Assembly: GCA_963832725.1 (NCBI GenBank)
Contig: CAWHVG010000002.1
Span: 1 to 64,000, forward strand
From: JAEZBP01 sp963832725
GTDB taxonomy: Bacteria; Myxococcota_A; Polyangia; Polyangiales; Sandaracinaceae
DNA: 64,000 nt
Reading direction: 5' to 3'
A program made the position numbers and the translations under genes. The notes beneath the pieces were generated by a model that was not told the origin of the DNA, did no database searches, and saw only the letters and a program-made list of their open reading frames with translations. Shown one piece after another: positions 21,895 through 29,771 of the stretch; positions within the stretch are counted from its first letter, which is position 1; each line of letters starts with the position of its first letter.

Positions 21895-22371
21895 ATGCCC
21901 TCGCCCACCGCCCCCACCGTCGCCGCGCCGCTCCCGCCCTGGATGAGCCGCGCCCGCCTCGTCCTCACCTTCATCGGCGCCATCCTCTTCTTCGGCCCCT
22001 TCCTCCGCGACGCCAACGCGTCCCACCTCCTGAACCCCACCTGGCCTGGCCACGCCCGCCTCCACTTCATGTGGGCGATCGCGTTCATGGTCGGATCCGG
22101 CGTCGTCAACCTCTACTACCTCTGGCGTCGCCCCCCGGACCTCGCCGTCCTCCGCCTCTGCGCGCTCTGGCAGGCCACCTCCCTCCTCGGCGGCTTCTGG
22201 ACCGCGGTCGTCCTCGCCGACCTCTACGGCGGCACCATCCGCGACCCCGAGCACCACATCGAGATCCTCGGCGTCAACGAGAACATCCTCGTCTTCGGCA
22301 CCCTCGCCGTCCTCCTCGTCGCCGTCAGCGCCCGCCTCGTCCGCCCACCCGCCGAGGCGTCCACCCGCTGA
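21895..22371 (+). CDS. Small four-helix membrane protein (possibly DUF6640-like)
   Basis: A 158-residue integral membrane protein with four predicted helices (about 20-40, 60-82, 98-117, 134-152). FLRDANASHLLNPTWPGHARLHFMWA recalls a small family of uncharacterised membrane proteins in which an Asp/Asn-H-x-x-NPxWPxHAR motif follows helix 1 (quoted here only in part: NPTWPGHARLHF). The start is 3 bp after the monooxygenase stop and shares its C-ending codon bias, so the two form an operon. A supporting role in the same oxidative step or in handling a lipophilic substrate is possible but unproven. Confidence 0.7.
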   Translation: MPSPTAPTVAAPLPPWMSRARLVLTFIGAILFFGPFLRDANASHLLNPTWPGHARLHFMWAIAFMVGSGVVNLYYLWRRPPDLAVLRLCALWQATSLLGGFWTAVVLADLYGGTIRDPEHHIEILGVNENILVFGTLAVLLVAVSARLVRPPAEASTR

Positions 22372-22474
22372 CCGCCCGCCCGGCGGGATGCAACGCGCTC
22401 CCTCTCGGGGCGCTCGGCATCACGTCGCATTCGCGAAAGCCTGTGAAGGGGGCGACCTTCGCGTGGACCGGTGC

Positions 22475-22663
22475 TCACGCGTGCCCGGGCAAGCGCTCGT
22501 GCTCGGGGTATTTGGCGATGACGTAGACGGCGTGGATCACGCCTGGGAAGTAGCCGAGGATTGTGAGCACGACGTTGATCCAGAACCGCTTGCCGAGCCC
22601 CTCCTGGAGGAAGACGCCGAGCGGCGGGAGGATCAGCGCCAGGATGATTCGCAAGAAGTCCAT
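22475..22663 (-). CDS. YqaE/Pmp3-family small membrane protein
   Basis: A 62-residue protein with the complete Pmp3 (UPF0057) pattern: LALILPPLGVFLQEGLG in helix 1, FWINVVLTILGYFPGVIHAVYVI in and after helix 2 (key residues N, L, G, P, G, H, A), and a short polar tail. GGAGAGGAGG precedes the ATG. Relatives are inner-membrane proteins induced by salt or cold stress and thought to affect membrane potential. It is a single-gene unit on the minus strand. Confidence 0.92.
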   Translation of the reverse strand: MDFLRIILALILPPLGVFLQEGLGKRFWINVVLTILGYFPGVIHAVYVIAKYPEHERLPGHA

Positions 22664-22816
22664 TCGCGCCTCCTCTCCGTTCGCGGTGCGATCGACGTGC
22701 CAGGGCGCGCCGCGGCCCCGCCTGTGCTCGGCGGGACCGCGTGGCCGTGGGCCGATGCGCTGGCGAGACGTGTTCGCGACACGCGGCGGCGGAGAGCGAG
22801 CGAGAGCGCGCTGGCC

Positions 22817-23086
22817 TCAGTGGCAGAGGAACATGAAGGAGCCGGCGTCGTTGCCACCGCCCCCCACGGGCGTCCACCCGGGCGGGACCGTGACCGGTTG
22901 AGGCATTTGTCCGCTGTTGAGCGCGCGTCCTTGCCCGAGCCACACCGTGACGGCGATGCACTCGTGGAACTGCCCCGGCACCGGGGCCTGTGCGACGAGC
23001 GGGCGTAGCCCACCTCCGGTCGCGCAAGCGACGGCGAAACCGAAGAGCGCGGCGAGCGCGATGACGATGGCGTTTCTGCGTTTCAT
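22817..23086 (-). CDS. Small secreted protein or lipoprotein, unknown function
   Basis: An 89-residue protein. The ATG at 23086 follows GGAGGCTCC and begins a signal peptide (MKRRNAIVIALAALFGFAVA) ending before Cys, so it may be lipidated. The mature part is short, has two Cys (HECIAV near the middle and FLCH at the very end), and contains a Pro/Gly loop (PPGWTPVGGGG). No family recognised. It is 150 bp upstream of the YqaE-like gene on the same strand. Confidence 0.6.
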   Translation of the reverse strand: MKRRNAIVIALAALFGFAVACATGGGLRPLVAQAPVPGQFHECIAVTVWLGQGRALNSGQMPQPVTVPPGWTPVGGGGNDAGSFMFLCH

Positions 23087-23573
23087 GGAGCCTCCCATGC
23101 GCGCATGGTGCACGTGGACGCCACGGCCGCAAATAATCGGGTCGTCATGCGCACAGCGAACCGGAGAGGTGCTGTTTGGTGCGTTGCGGGTTGGTGCGTT
23201 GCTGGTTGGTGCGGTGCGGGTCGCCGCATGTGGCGCTGTCACCGCGGACCAGACATCCGAGCGGGTGAAAACGACGGCGCCGAGACGGCCGCCGGTCGAC
23301 GCGAGGCCGACCCTACGCCGTAGGAAGCTCTCCGCGAGCCCATGATCCCCCGCGACATCGCCCGCCGCGGCCGGCCTCGATGTCGACCGCGAACACCCGC
23401 TTCAGAAGCCACGGCCAGCGATCGCGTCTGGGGCAGGCGACGGTTCGAGAGCGGTCGGGTCGCCGGGCCTGAACAACGGCAACTGCGCATCGACAGATGG
23501 GGCGACCGGGCACGAGCCGCGATGAACGTCGCTCAATGAAGGTTCGTGCGACGAGCCTGCGGAGGCGGGCTAC
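23087..23573. repeat. Non-coding stretch with a 15-bp, three-copy tandem repeat
   Basis: Between the small secreted protein and the large tandem repeat I see no supported gene. At 23176-23220 lie three units of 15 bp based on TTGGTGCGTTGCGGG; in one plus-strand frame each unit reads VGALR or a near variant. The minus-strand promoter of the small secreted gene must also lie at its left edge. Confidence 0.6.
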
Positions 23574-24038
23574 GTGCCGGTCCGAGTTGCAGCCGTGCCG
23601 GTGCCGGTTGCACTCGTGCGGGTGCGAATTGCGCTCGTGCCGGTGCCAGTTGCAGTCGTGCCGGTCGGAGTTGCAGCCGTGCCGGTGCCGGTTGCAGCCG
23701 TGCCGGTGCCGGTTGCAGTCGTGCCGGTGCCGGTTGCAGCCGTGCCGGTGCCGGTTGCAGTGGTGCCGGTGCGAGTTGCAGCCGTGCCGATGCGATTTGC
23801 AGCTCGTGCCGGTGCCAGTTGCAGCCGTGCCGGTGCCGGTTGCAGCCGTGCCGGTGCCGATTTGCAGTGGTGCCGGTGCCGGTTGCAGCCGTGCCGGTGC
23901 CGGTTGCAGCCGTGCCGGTCGGAGTTGCAGTCGTGCCGGTGCGATTTGCAGTGGTGCCGGTGCCGGTTGCAGCCGTGCCGGTGCCGGTTGCACTCGTGCC
24001 GACGCGAAAGGCACTCGTGCCGGTGCGAGATGCGGGCC
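23574..24038. repeat. 21-bp minisatellite, about 22 units
   Basis: About 22 head-to-tail units, nearly all 21 bp long; two internal units (the 11th and 14th) and the degenerate last one are 22 bp. The plus strand in one frame reads VPVPVAA with variation mainly at the fourth and last positions (P/R/G; A/V/L) and V-to-I or V-to-F at the fifth. The minus strand reads GCNRHRH or LQPAPAR depending on frame. The 22-bp units break all frames. There is no ribosome site or start before the array, so it may be non-coding, or a decayed heptapeptide-repeat gene. No spacers separate the units, so it is not a CRISPR array. Confidence 0.85.
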
Positions 24039-24295
24039 GTACCTCGCGGGTGCGAGTACGAGAATCACTCCCCGGCGAGGAGATTGATCGCGTTCGGTCC
24101 GGTGGCGCGGTCGAGCGTCTGGGTGGAGGCGCTCCTCGCAGGATTGCCGCCCGAGACGCCGAGGGGGGCGCGCGCCGCGTGCGCTGCGGCTAGCGAGCTT
24201 CGTGAAGGCGCTGGGTGTGGTGGGTTGACACAGTGTCCACGCTGAGAGAGCTTCTTTCGTGGGGGGCACGTTCGTCCCCTGAAAGGAGGATTGGG

Positions 24296-25003
24296 GTGGC
24301 GAATATCAACCTGTCGCTCTTCCGGCGCTTCTTGTGGCGTTCGGAGGAGATCGCGCTGGAGCCGGACATGAACGCCGCGGTGGTCAGCGTGTACAACGAC
24401 ATCCTGAAGCCCAAGGCCGAGCCGTACCTCGTGCTGGATGCCGGGGTCGTGGACGCCGAGTCTCAGTGGGCGAAGGAGAACCGGGAAGCGACCGAAGCGC
24501 TCGATGCGCTGTCGGAGCCGTACGCGACGGCGCGCGCGGTCCTCGCGGCCTACTACCCGGATTTGGTCCTTCCGGAGGCGCTCTCCCGGTTGCCGACGGA
24601 CGTCGACAAGACCCATGCGGTCGAAGACCTGATCGATCTCGTCGACGATCACACGGGGGAGTCCTGGGCGGACGGCATCTTGTCCGGCCCATTGGGCACG
24701 AAGGGCCCGGACGTCGTCCGCAACATCGAGGAGGCGATCGCCGCGAGCAAGAAGCTGTCGGAAGCGAAGGAGAAGCGCGCCGAAGCGTACGGCCCGACCT
24801 ACGACGCCTTCTTGCGCTTCAAACGCGTCGTCCGCAGCGCCCTCGGCCCGTCGTCCAAGCAGTACCGGCGCATCCACGGCCGGGCGGCGGCGCGTGACAC
24901 CGAGGACAACGGTGGTGGCGGCGGCGGTTCCGGTGCCGGTCCCACCGGCGGCGGTCCCACCGGCGGCGGCCCCACCGGCGGCGGCGGGGGAGCGACGAGC
25001 TGA
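24296..25003 (+). CDS. Conserved-looking hypothetical protein with Gly-rich tail
   Basis: A 235-residue soluble protein of unrecognised family. The GTG at 24296 follows an excellent AAAGGAGGA site by 5 nt. Most of the protein is predicted alpha-helical and acidic (EEIALEPDMNAAVVSVYND, AVEDLIDLVDDHTGESWAD, NIEEAIAASKKLSEAKEKR). It ends in a low-complexity tail with three GPTGGG repeats. No signal peptide or membrane segment is seen. A hairpin lies between it and the next gene, a broken endonuclease/phosphatase-family gene on the same strand; the two may have formed a unit. I do not assign a function. Confidence 0.7.
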   Translation: MANINLSLFRRFLWRSEEIALEPDMNAAVVSVYNDILKPKAEPYLVLDAGVVDAESQWAKENREATEALDALSEPYATARAVLAAYYPDLVLPEALSRLPTDVDKTHAVEDLIDLVDDHTGESWADGILSGPLGTKGPDVVRNIEEAIAASKKLSEAKEKRAEAYGPTYDAFLRFKRVVRSALGPSSKQYRRIHGRAAARDTEDNGGGGGGSGAGPTGGGPTGGGPTGGGGGATS

Positions 25004-25022
25004 ACGCAGGAACTGACCCGCT

Positions 25023-25056
25023 CGCCCCTCCGGTGCCCTCGCGCGCCGGAGGGGCG
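25023..25056 (+). terminator. Strong intergenic hairpin, possible terminator or attenuator
   Basis: A perfect 11-bp stem (CGCCCCTCCGG pairing with CCGGAGGGGCG) around a 12-nt loop, followed by TTGCTC rather than a long T-run. It begins 20 bp after the stop of the hypothetical gene and ends 23 bp before the next start, so it could end or attenuate transcription between them. Confidence 0.6.
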
Positions 25057-25079
25057 TTGCTCACCGGGAGAGACGAAGC

Positions 25080-25545
25080 GTGGACTACCGAGAGATCGTC
25101 AGCGGCGCGGACGGCCCCCGCATCGCGCAGGGGCTCATGCGTCTCCGTGAAGGCCTGAGCGCATCCATCCCGCCGAAGACCGTCGGCGACTGCCTGCTGC
25201 TCGCGACCTGGAACATTCGCGACTTCGGCAAGGGCAAGCAGGGTGGCCGGAGCGACGAAGCGCTGGCGTACATCGCCGAGAGCCTCTCCCGCTTCGACCT
25301 CGTCGCCGTGCAGGAAGTCAGCGCCGACCTTTTCGGAGCTCACGCGGCTACGCACCCTGCTCGGGCCGTGGTGGAAGGCCGTCTACACGGACGTGACCGA
25401 CGGCGCAGCGGGGAACGGCGAACGGCTGGCCTTCCTCTACGACTCACGCACCGTGCGTCACAGCGGCCTGGCGGGCGAGCTGGTCCTGCCCCCGAAGAGG
25501 AAAGCGCCGGTCGTTCAGTTCGCGCGCAGCCCGTTCCGGCCGACG
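25080..25545 (+). pseudogene. Truncated endonuclease/exonuclease/phosphatase-family gene
   Basis: The first 150 or so residues of an EEP-superfamily enzyme. LLATWNIRDFG carries the catalytic Asn of the first EEP motif, and DLVAVQEVSADL carries the metal-binding Glu. GPWWKAVYTDVT and GERLAFLYDSRTV are the next conserved strands, in a second frame after one extra base in the TTTT run at 25330-25333. The similarity stops abruptly near 25545 (FARSPFRPT), before the catalytic His motifs, so the enzyme is incomplete even after frame correction. The GTG at 25080 is preceded by GGGAGAG. The missing 3' half borders an acquired low-GC segment, suggesting a deletion or insertion junction. Confidence 0.65.
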
Positions 25546-25877
25546 TTGAGCACGTGGACGAGGCCGTCGACGTGTCGAGGCTGCCGGCCTGGATGCGAAG
25601 CCAGCCTGATGCGCGAAGGTCGCGGGCCCACCGACCGAAGTGGGACCGGCGACGCAAAGCAACAAGCGCGAGCGACCATGGCTTCTGGCCGGATGACGAC
25701 GTGGACCTGAGCCGGCTGCCCCGGGGGATGCGGACCGGCGCCGACCGATGTCCGGGCGGTTCGCGAACCACCTGACCGGAAACGCGCGCGCCGGGGCCGG
25801 GTGCGGCCAGCGTTCGTGGACCCGACCTACGGGGGCTGGATTCGAGCCTCGGCCCGAGGTGTGTCCCGTAGCGCGAA
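25546..25877. other. Junction region with gene debris
   Basis: About 330 bp between the truncated EEP gene and the low-GC flavoenzyme gene. On the plus strand up to about 25775 one frame reads an Arg-rich protein containing two related pieces (AVDVSRLPAWMRS and DVDLSRLPRGMRT, about 110 nt apart), perhaps a remnant of another gene. GC is still high here and falls only at about 25870. A tRNA-like T-arm string occurs near 25840 but no cloverleaf can be built. Confidence 0.4.
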
Positions 25878-27657
25878 TCAGCCCCAATGCTTGTACATCC
25901 ACTCGTCGAACTTGCGGTTCAGGCGAAAGATCACGGGCTCGCCTAGCGGATGAATCTCGACGTATCTATCCGTCAAATCCTCCGAAGCAAGAATGACGTT
26001 TGCCGCACGCTTGCCGCTCTCGCATGCCGACTCCATGCACGCAACATCCGCGAACGTTCGAGTATAATCTCCGGCCAGAACGAAGTTTCCAATCCGGGTA
26101 CTCGTAGTAGGCCGGTTTTTCCAACTGCCCTTTGTGTTGATGAACAGTGGCTCGTCGTAGTGAATGCCATCGGGTTCGAATCTAAGCCCCGGCTCGAAAT
26201 GAACATCGAGGAGCTCTGCCTGTTCGACTTCCTTCACCAAACCCTCGTCCCAATGGGCTTTCATCTGCGCCCACACTTCATCGACGATTTCAGCTTGGGA
26301 GCATTGAGTTGCTTCTTTTCCATACAATATCCCCTCCTTCCCCCACTCCGAGATGATCAGTGACACAAATCCCTTGTAGGATCCGTCACTATACTCATCA
26401 ATCCCACGAGCCCAGATGCCGGTTTGCGACATCATTGAAATCGACCAGGGGGAGTTCACGAATAGTTGTGGCCCAGGCTGAAAAGGCAGAGGGCGGTCAA
26501 AATAGAAATTGAATCCCCGTCAACCAGGCAGTCCGGAGATCCTTGATTCGCCCTAACTGGGGATCCAGGGCGATCATGTCTTCAGTCATCAATTTCGACG
26601 TTACTTCCGGCGGAAGCGCACAGAGGTAATAATCACTCTGAACCGCGTGCTCCCGATTGTCTTGATCCGCAACAATAGCACCCCGGATATTTCCGTCTCG
26701 CGTTTCGAGCGACTGCAATCGGTGCGAGTAATGGATCCGAAGCCCTCGAGACTCCAGAAATTCTACCCATGGCGAAACCCACAGTTCACTCGTGGGGCCC
26801 TTCAGGATATCCGTGGTGCTTCTGTTTCCGGTCAACATTTCGGAAAAGAAAGCATATATCGAAAGCGTAAAGGTCCGAGCTGAAGCGTCCCTTCCGCGAA
26901 CGGCCTGGATCAAGCTCGACATTCCATTTCCGAACAGGTCCTGGAAATTCTTGGATTTGGAATCGCTTTCCAGATAGTCCCAGATGGATACCTCCTCCAG
27001 CTGCTCGTATCTTCGGATATCGCTCGACCTCAGGACCCTCGATATTCTTCGCAGGTAATCAACCACCTCGCGCGCAGGTATGTCGGGCTCTTCTCCAAAG
27101 AAGGCTCGAATCATTTCTTTCCAGTCATTAAAGTCTTCGGGAAGCTTGAAAGCGCCGAGGTCGGGAGCGTCCGTTCGCATGTAATAGCTATTCTGGAGCG
27201 GTACCAAGTTATCGATAACCCCGTCGAGATTGCCCGGATAAGGAATCCTCCTCATGATATCTTGAGTGTGTTTGTAAAAGGTTCCGAAAATGCGATACCC
27301 ATGTTCGCCCGGAAGGGGCTCTGAACCGTTGCGATCCGTTCCCGGCACCGGCATGGACCGGACCTTGCCGCCCAAACGATCGTTGGCTTCGTAGAGAGAC
27401 ACTTCAAAGCCCTGATCCAGAAGTTCGTGTGCCGCTGTCAAACCGCTGACACCACCTCCAAAAATCGCCACTCGTCTTCCGAATTTCCTGGGCTGAGGGA
27501 GTTCTCCGAACGTCGAATATTCTGGCCGCCCGCCATCGCTCGCCAGTACCTCGGCCGGCATCCCCGCTAGAGCGGACACCGAGCGCGCGGTCGTGTCTGA
27601 CAGCTTCAAGAAAGTTCTTCTTTTCACTCTTGACCTTCCCGATTGGTTTGTGAACAA
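25878..27657 (-). CDS. Tat-exported FAD-dependent amine-oxidase/desaturase-like protein, frameshifted
   Basis: A flavoprotein of about 592 residues after one extra base near 26503-26508 is removed (1779 nt). It begins with a twin-arginine signal (KRRTFLKLSDTTARSVSAL), then the dinucleotide-binding motif FGGGVSGLTAAHELLDQGFE, then EANDRLGGKV. Near the C-terminus, VLAGDYTRTFADVACMESAC is the flavin-contacting motif of phytoene-desaturase/amine-oxidase-type enzymes. LGGKVRS and EHGYRIFG also match desaturase-like relatives. The substrate is unknown. GC content is near 50 percent against about 70 percent around it, with A/T-ending codons, which marks recent horizontal acquisition. Apart from the one frame change it looks intact. 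It is flanked by a truncated gene on one side and a transposase remnant on the other. Confidence 0.8.
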
Positions 27658-27957
27658 GCACTGAAAGACGCATCCAGCATGGAAGTTTCCTTTGCTACCC
27701 GGATCTGGGGTTTAGCGGGCCGCGCGTCTCAGACGACAAAACTCCAAGGCATCCGACAAACACATTGATATTATCACAAAATCCACTCCCAGAGCACGCA
27801 CCTGATCGGTCCGACGTGCTCGAAAGTCTGGCCAGCTGGCTCCGAGCGAGGCGGCGGCCGCCGGCGGTCCGCCGCCGGGTCCGCCGATCGATCGCCGTAA
27901 CCCCCTCGGAATCAGGTGGGTGTCCGTCCGGCACGCCTTTTGGTGTGACCCGCATGC
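27658..27957. other. Low-GC upstream region of the flavoenzyme gene
   Basis: 300 bp without a gene. The left part is AT-rich (for example ACATTGATATTATCACAAAA near 27760-27780) and should hold the promoter of the minus-strand flavoenzyme gene. High GC resumes at about 27790, marking the right edge of the acquired segment. No terminal inverted repeat was found. Confidence 0.45.
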
Positions 27958-28290
27958 GTGAGCCACCCCGGCATCTACGTGCGCGGCGCGACGGTCGCGC
28001 TCACGCGACGCACGACGATGCGCAAGGCGTTCCTCGCGCCGTGGCATCCGCTCGTCGAGAACATCCGGCTGTGGTTCCTCGCCGTGGCGCAGGTGAAGAC
28101 GGGCGTGGCGATCCACGCCTCCCACGACGTCGTCACGCATCACCACACGCGGGTCACGGCCTCGAGCGACAACCTCCCGGAGTTCCTCCGCATCGTGCAC
28201 GGGGAGACGAGCCGCGCGCTCAACACGCTGCTCGCGCACGAGGGCTACGACGCGCCGGGAGAGATCTGCCTCGGTCGCCGCTTGCGGTGC
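27958..28290 (+). pseudogene. 5' remnant of a transposase-like gene
   Basis: About 110 residues starting at a GTG: MSHPGIYVRGATVALTRRTT, then KAFLAPWHPLVENI and HASHDVVTHHHTRVT. This resembles the N-terminus of the IS200-like (HUH, REP-associated) transposases annotated in related genomes, with a HHH cluster where the metal-binding HUH motif is expected and DNLPEFLRIVHGETSRALN after it. The catalytic Tyr region is missing: from about residue 110 the reading becomes an Arg-rich patternless stretch. I judge it a truncated relic. Its position at the edge of the low-GC segment suggests mobility-linked rearrangement. Confidence 0.5.
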
Positions 28291-28548
28291 CAGGATCGGC
28301 GCTCGGGTCCACGAGCACGTCGGACGGATTGCCTGCCTCGGACGGATTGCCTGGCACGCGCGCCCAGTGGCAGGCCCCGACGGGCCGCCTCGCGGTCGAC
28401 TGATGCTCAGCCGGAGACCTCGTCGAGTAGCGGCGATCCTCGAACGCGGCACGCTGGTTGCGTAGGACGCCGGCTCGTCCGAGAGGCACAGGTTGACTCA
28501 GCTCGGGGTCGGTCGTGCGTGCTGACGGATGAGGAAGGCGGTATCGGG
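28291..28548. other. Stretch with short direct repeat
   Basis: Between the transposase relic and the next lipoprotein. A direct repeat of TCGGACGGATTGCCTG occurs twice, about 20 bp apart, near 28320-28352. I see no gene. Confidence 0.45.
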
Positions 28549-29136
28549 ATGGGAAAGGCGTATCTATTCGCTCTCGGGGGGCTCGCGGCGACGCTCGTTG
28601 CCGGATGTGGAGGAGACACCACGTGGTGCGAGCCGGCGTGCAGCCCGCCGTACGACGCGGGGCCCGGACACAATCTGACCGCGCCCTGCGCGTGGGCGCC
28701 CCTCCGTTGCGACGACAGGGCCGACGGTTACCACTGCGAGCGAGGCTGCGAAGACCACCTCTACGAGATGGACTGCAGCGGGCCCCACTGCAGCTGCCAC
28801 TTCGACGGCCAAAGCAGAGGGACCGTCACCGGGGCTGGTGGCGACGACACACAAACCAAGGCGATCATGTTCGTGGAGGGCTGCGAATTTCCGGGCTCCG
28901 TGACGACGTACGGAGACGGCGGCGCCCCCACCCCGTGCGTGCCCTACGGCGGCGCGACCTTTCCGGGCGGCTGTACGTGGGGTTCCGTCTGCAACGGGCA
29001 CTCCTACACTGTCGTTTGTCCACCTGGCTATCCTTGCTACTGCGCGATGGACGACGTTTACGCGGGAGATGCGGACACTCTCTGCACGGAGGAGTCGCTC
29101 TCGCGTACGTACTCGAGTCAGTGCGGGTTCCCGTGA
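28549..29136 (+). CDS. Cys-rich lipoprotein, unknown function
   Basis: A 195-residue predicted lipoprotein. The ATG at 28549 starts a signal (MGKAYLFALGGLAATLVAGC) with a clear lipobox. The mature chain has about 19 Cys in patterns such as WCEPAC, HCERGC, CSGPHCSCHF and CPPGYPCYCA, suggesting a disulphide-stabilised extracellular module. No named domain recognised. The larger frame that contains it extends upstream into the transposase relic, but that part is unrelated. Its 3' end abuts a decayed minus-strand reading frame. Confidence 0.7.
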   Translation: MGKAYLFALGGLAATLVAGCGGDTTWCEPACSPPYDAGPGHNLTAPCAWAPLRCDDRADGYHCERGCEDHLYEMDCSGPHCSCHFDGQSRGTVTGAGGDDTQTKAIMFVEGCEFPGSVTTYGDGGAPTPCVPYGGATFPGGCTWGSVCNGHSYTVVCPPGYPCYCAMDDVYAGDADTLCTEESLSRTYSSQCGFP

Positions 29137-29560
29137 CAAGCAACCGAAGTGAACCGCCCAAAGATCAACAGCAACCGTGCCCAGGTTCGTTTTTGAAGCA
29201 ACCGAACCCTCACCTGGGACCGTGAAGCTTCCATCGAGTGCGGCACCATTCACTTGCAGCGAGCCGCTCGAAGCGAAGCGGACGGTCCTGCCGCTGCTCG
29301 CCTGTAAGAGGAGATCGGTCACCCGCATTGGGATCGGTGTCGAACCGCCGATGCCCTCGACGTGCAGCTCCAGCGAGGCGTCCACGCCCAACGCGCAGCC
29401 GTGATGGCAGCGTCACGTGCTGGCATGGACGGAGGGAATGCGCAGGCTCAGCACTCCCGACCCGCCGTCGGGCCCGGGTCCGGCGTGGGAAGCGAAGCAC
29501 CCGAAAGGAGCGAGATGGTGGCGAGCACTGCCGCCGAGACTCGCCATCGATCTGCCATTC
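29137..29560 (-). pseudogene. Possible decayed small secreted protein gene
   Basis: Read on the minus strand from about 29560, one frame gives a signal-peptide-like start (MADRWRVSAAVLATISLLSG), but it is soon closed. The next frames give GGSGVLSLRIPSV and then a protein-like stretch, GVDASLELHVEGIGGSTP followed by MRVTDLLLQASSGRTVRF and DGSFTVPGEGSVASK. Joining them needs at least two frame changes. The composition is like a short secreted beta-protein. It may be a real gene with sequence errors or a pseudogene. The rest of the gap to 29771 shows nothing else. Confidence 0.35.
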
Positions 29561-29771
29561 CGCCCTCCATGGATCTGGAGGTTGCCACAGGCGCGGTATC
29601 GAGATCGCGGCGCCGGTCGAAACGAGCGCCCCAAAACGGAGCACGCGCCCTCCTCGGTCACGCACCGGGTCGTGTCTCTTCTCGCGGGCTGAGCTGCGAC
29701 GCCGTGATGGCGGGTGCCGCAGTTCTTCACGGCAAAAGGAACGCACCGCGCGAGCGGCCGCGCTGCCTGGG

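Noticed and set aside
23574..24038. CRISPR array
   Set aside because: The units are contiguous 21-mers with no unique spacers and no cas genes nearby.
25800..25870. tRNA gene as an integration site for the low-GC island
   Set aside because: A T-arm-like GGATTCGAGCC exists, but acceptor, D and anticodon stems cannot be formed on either strand.
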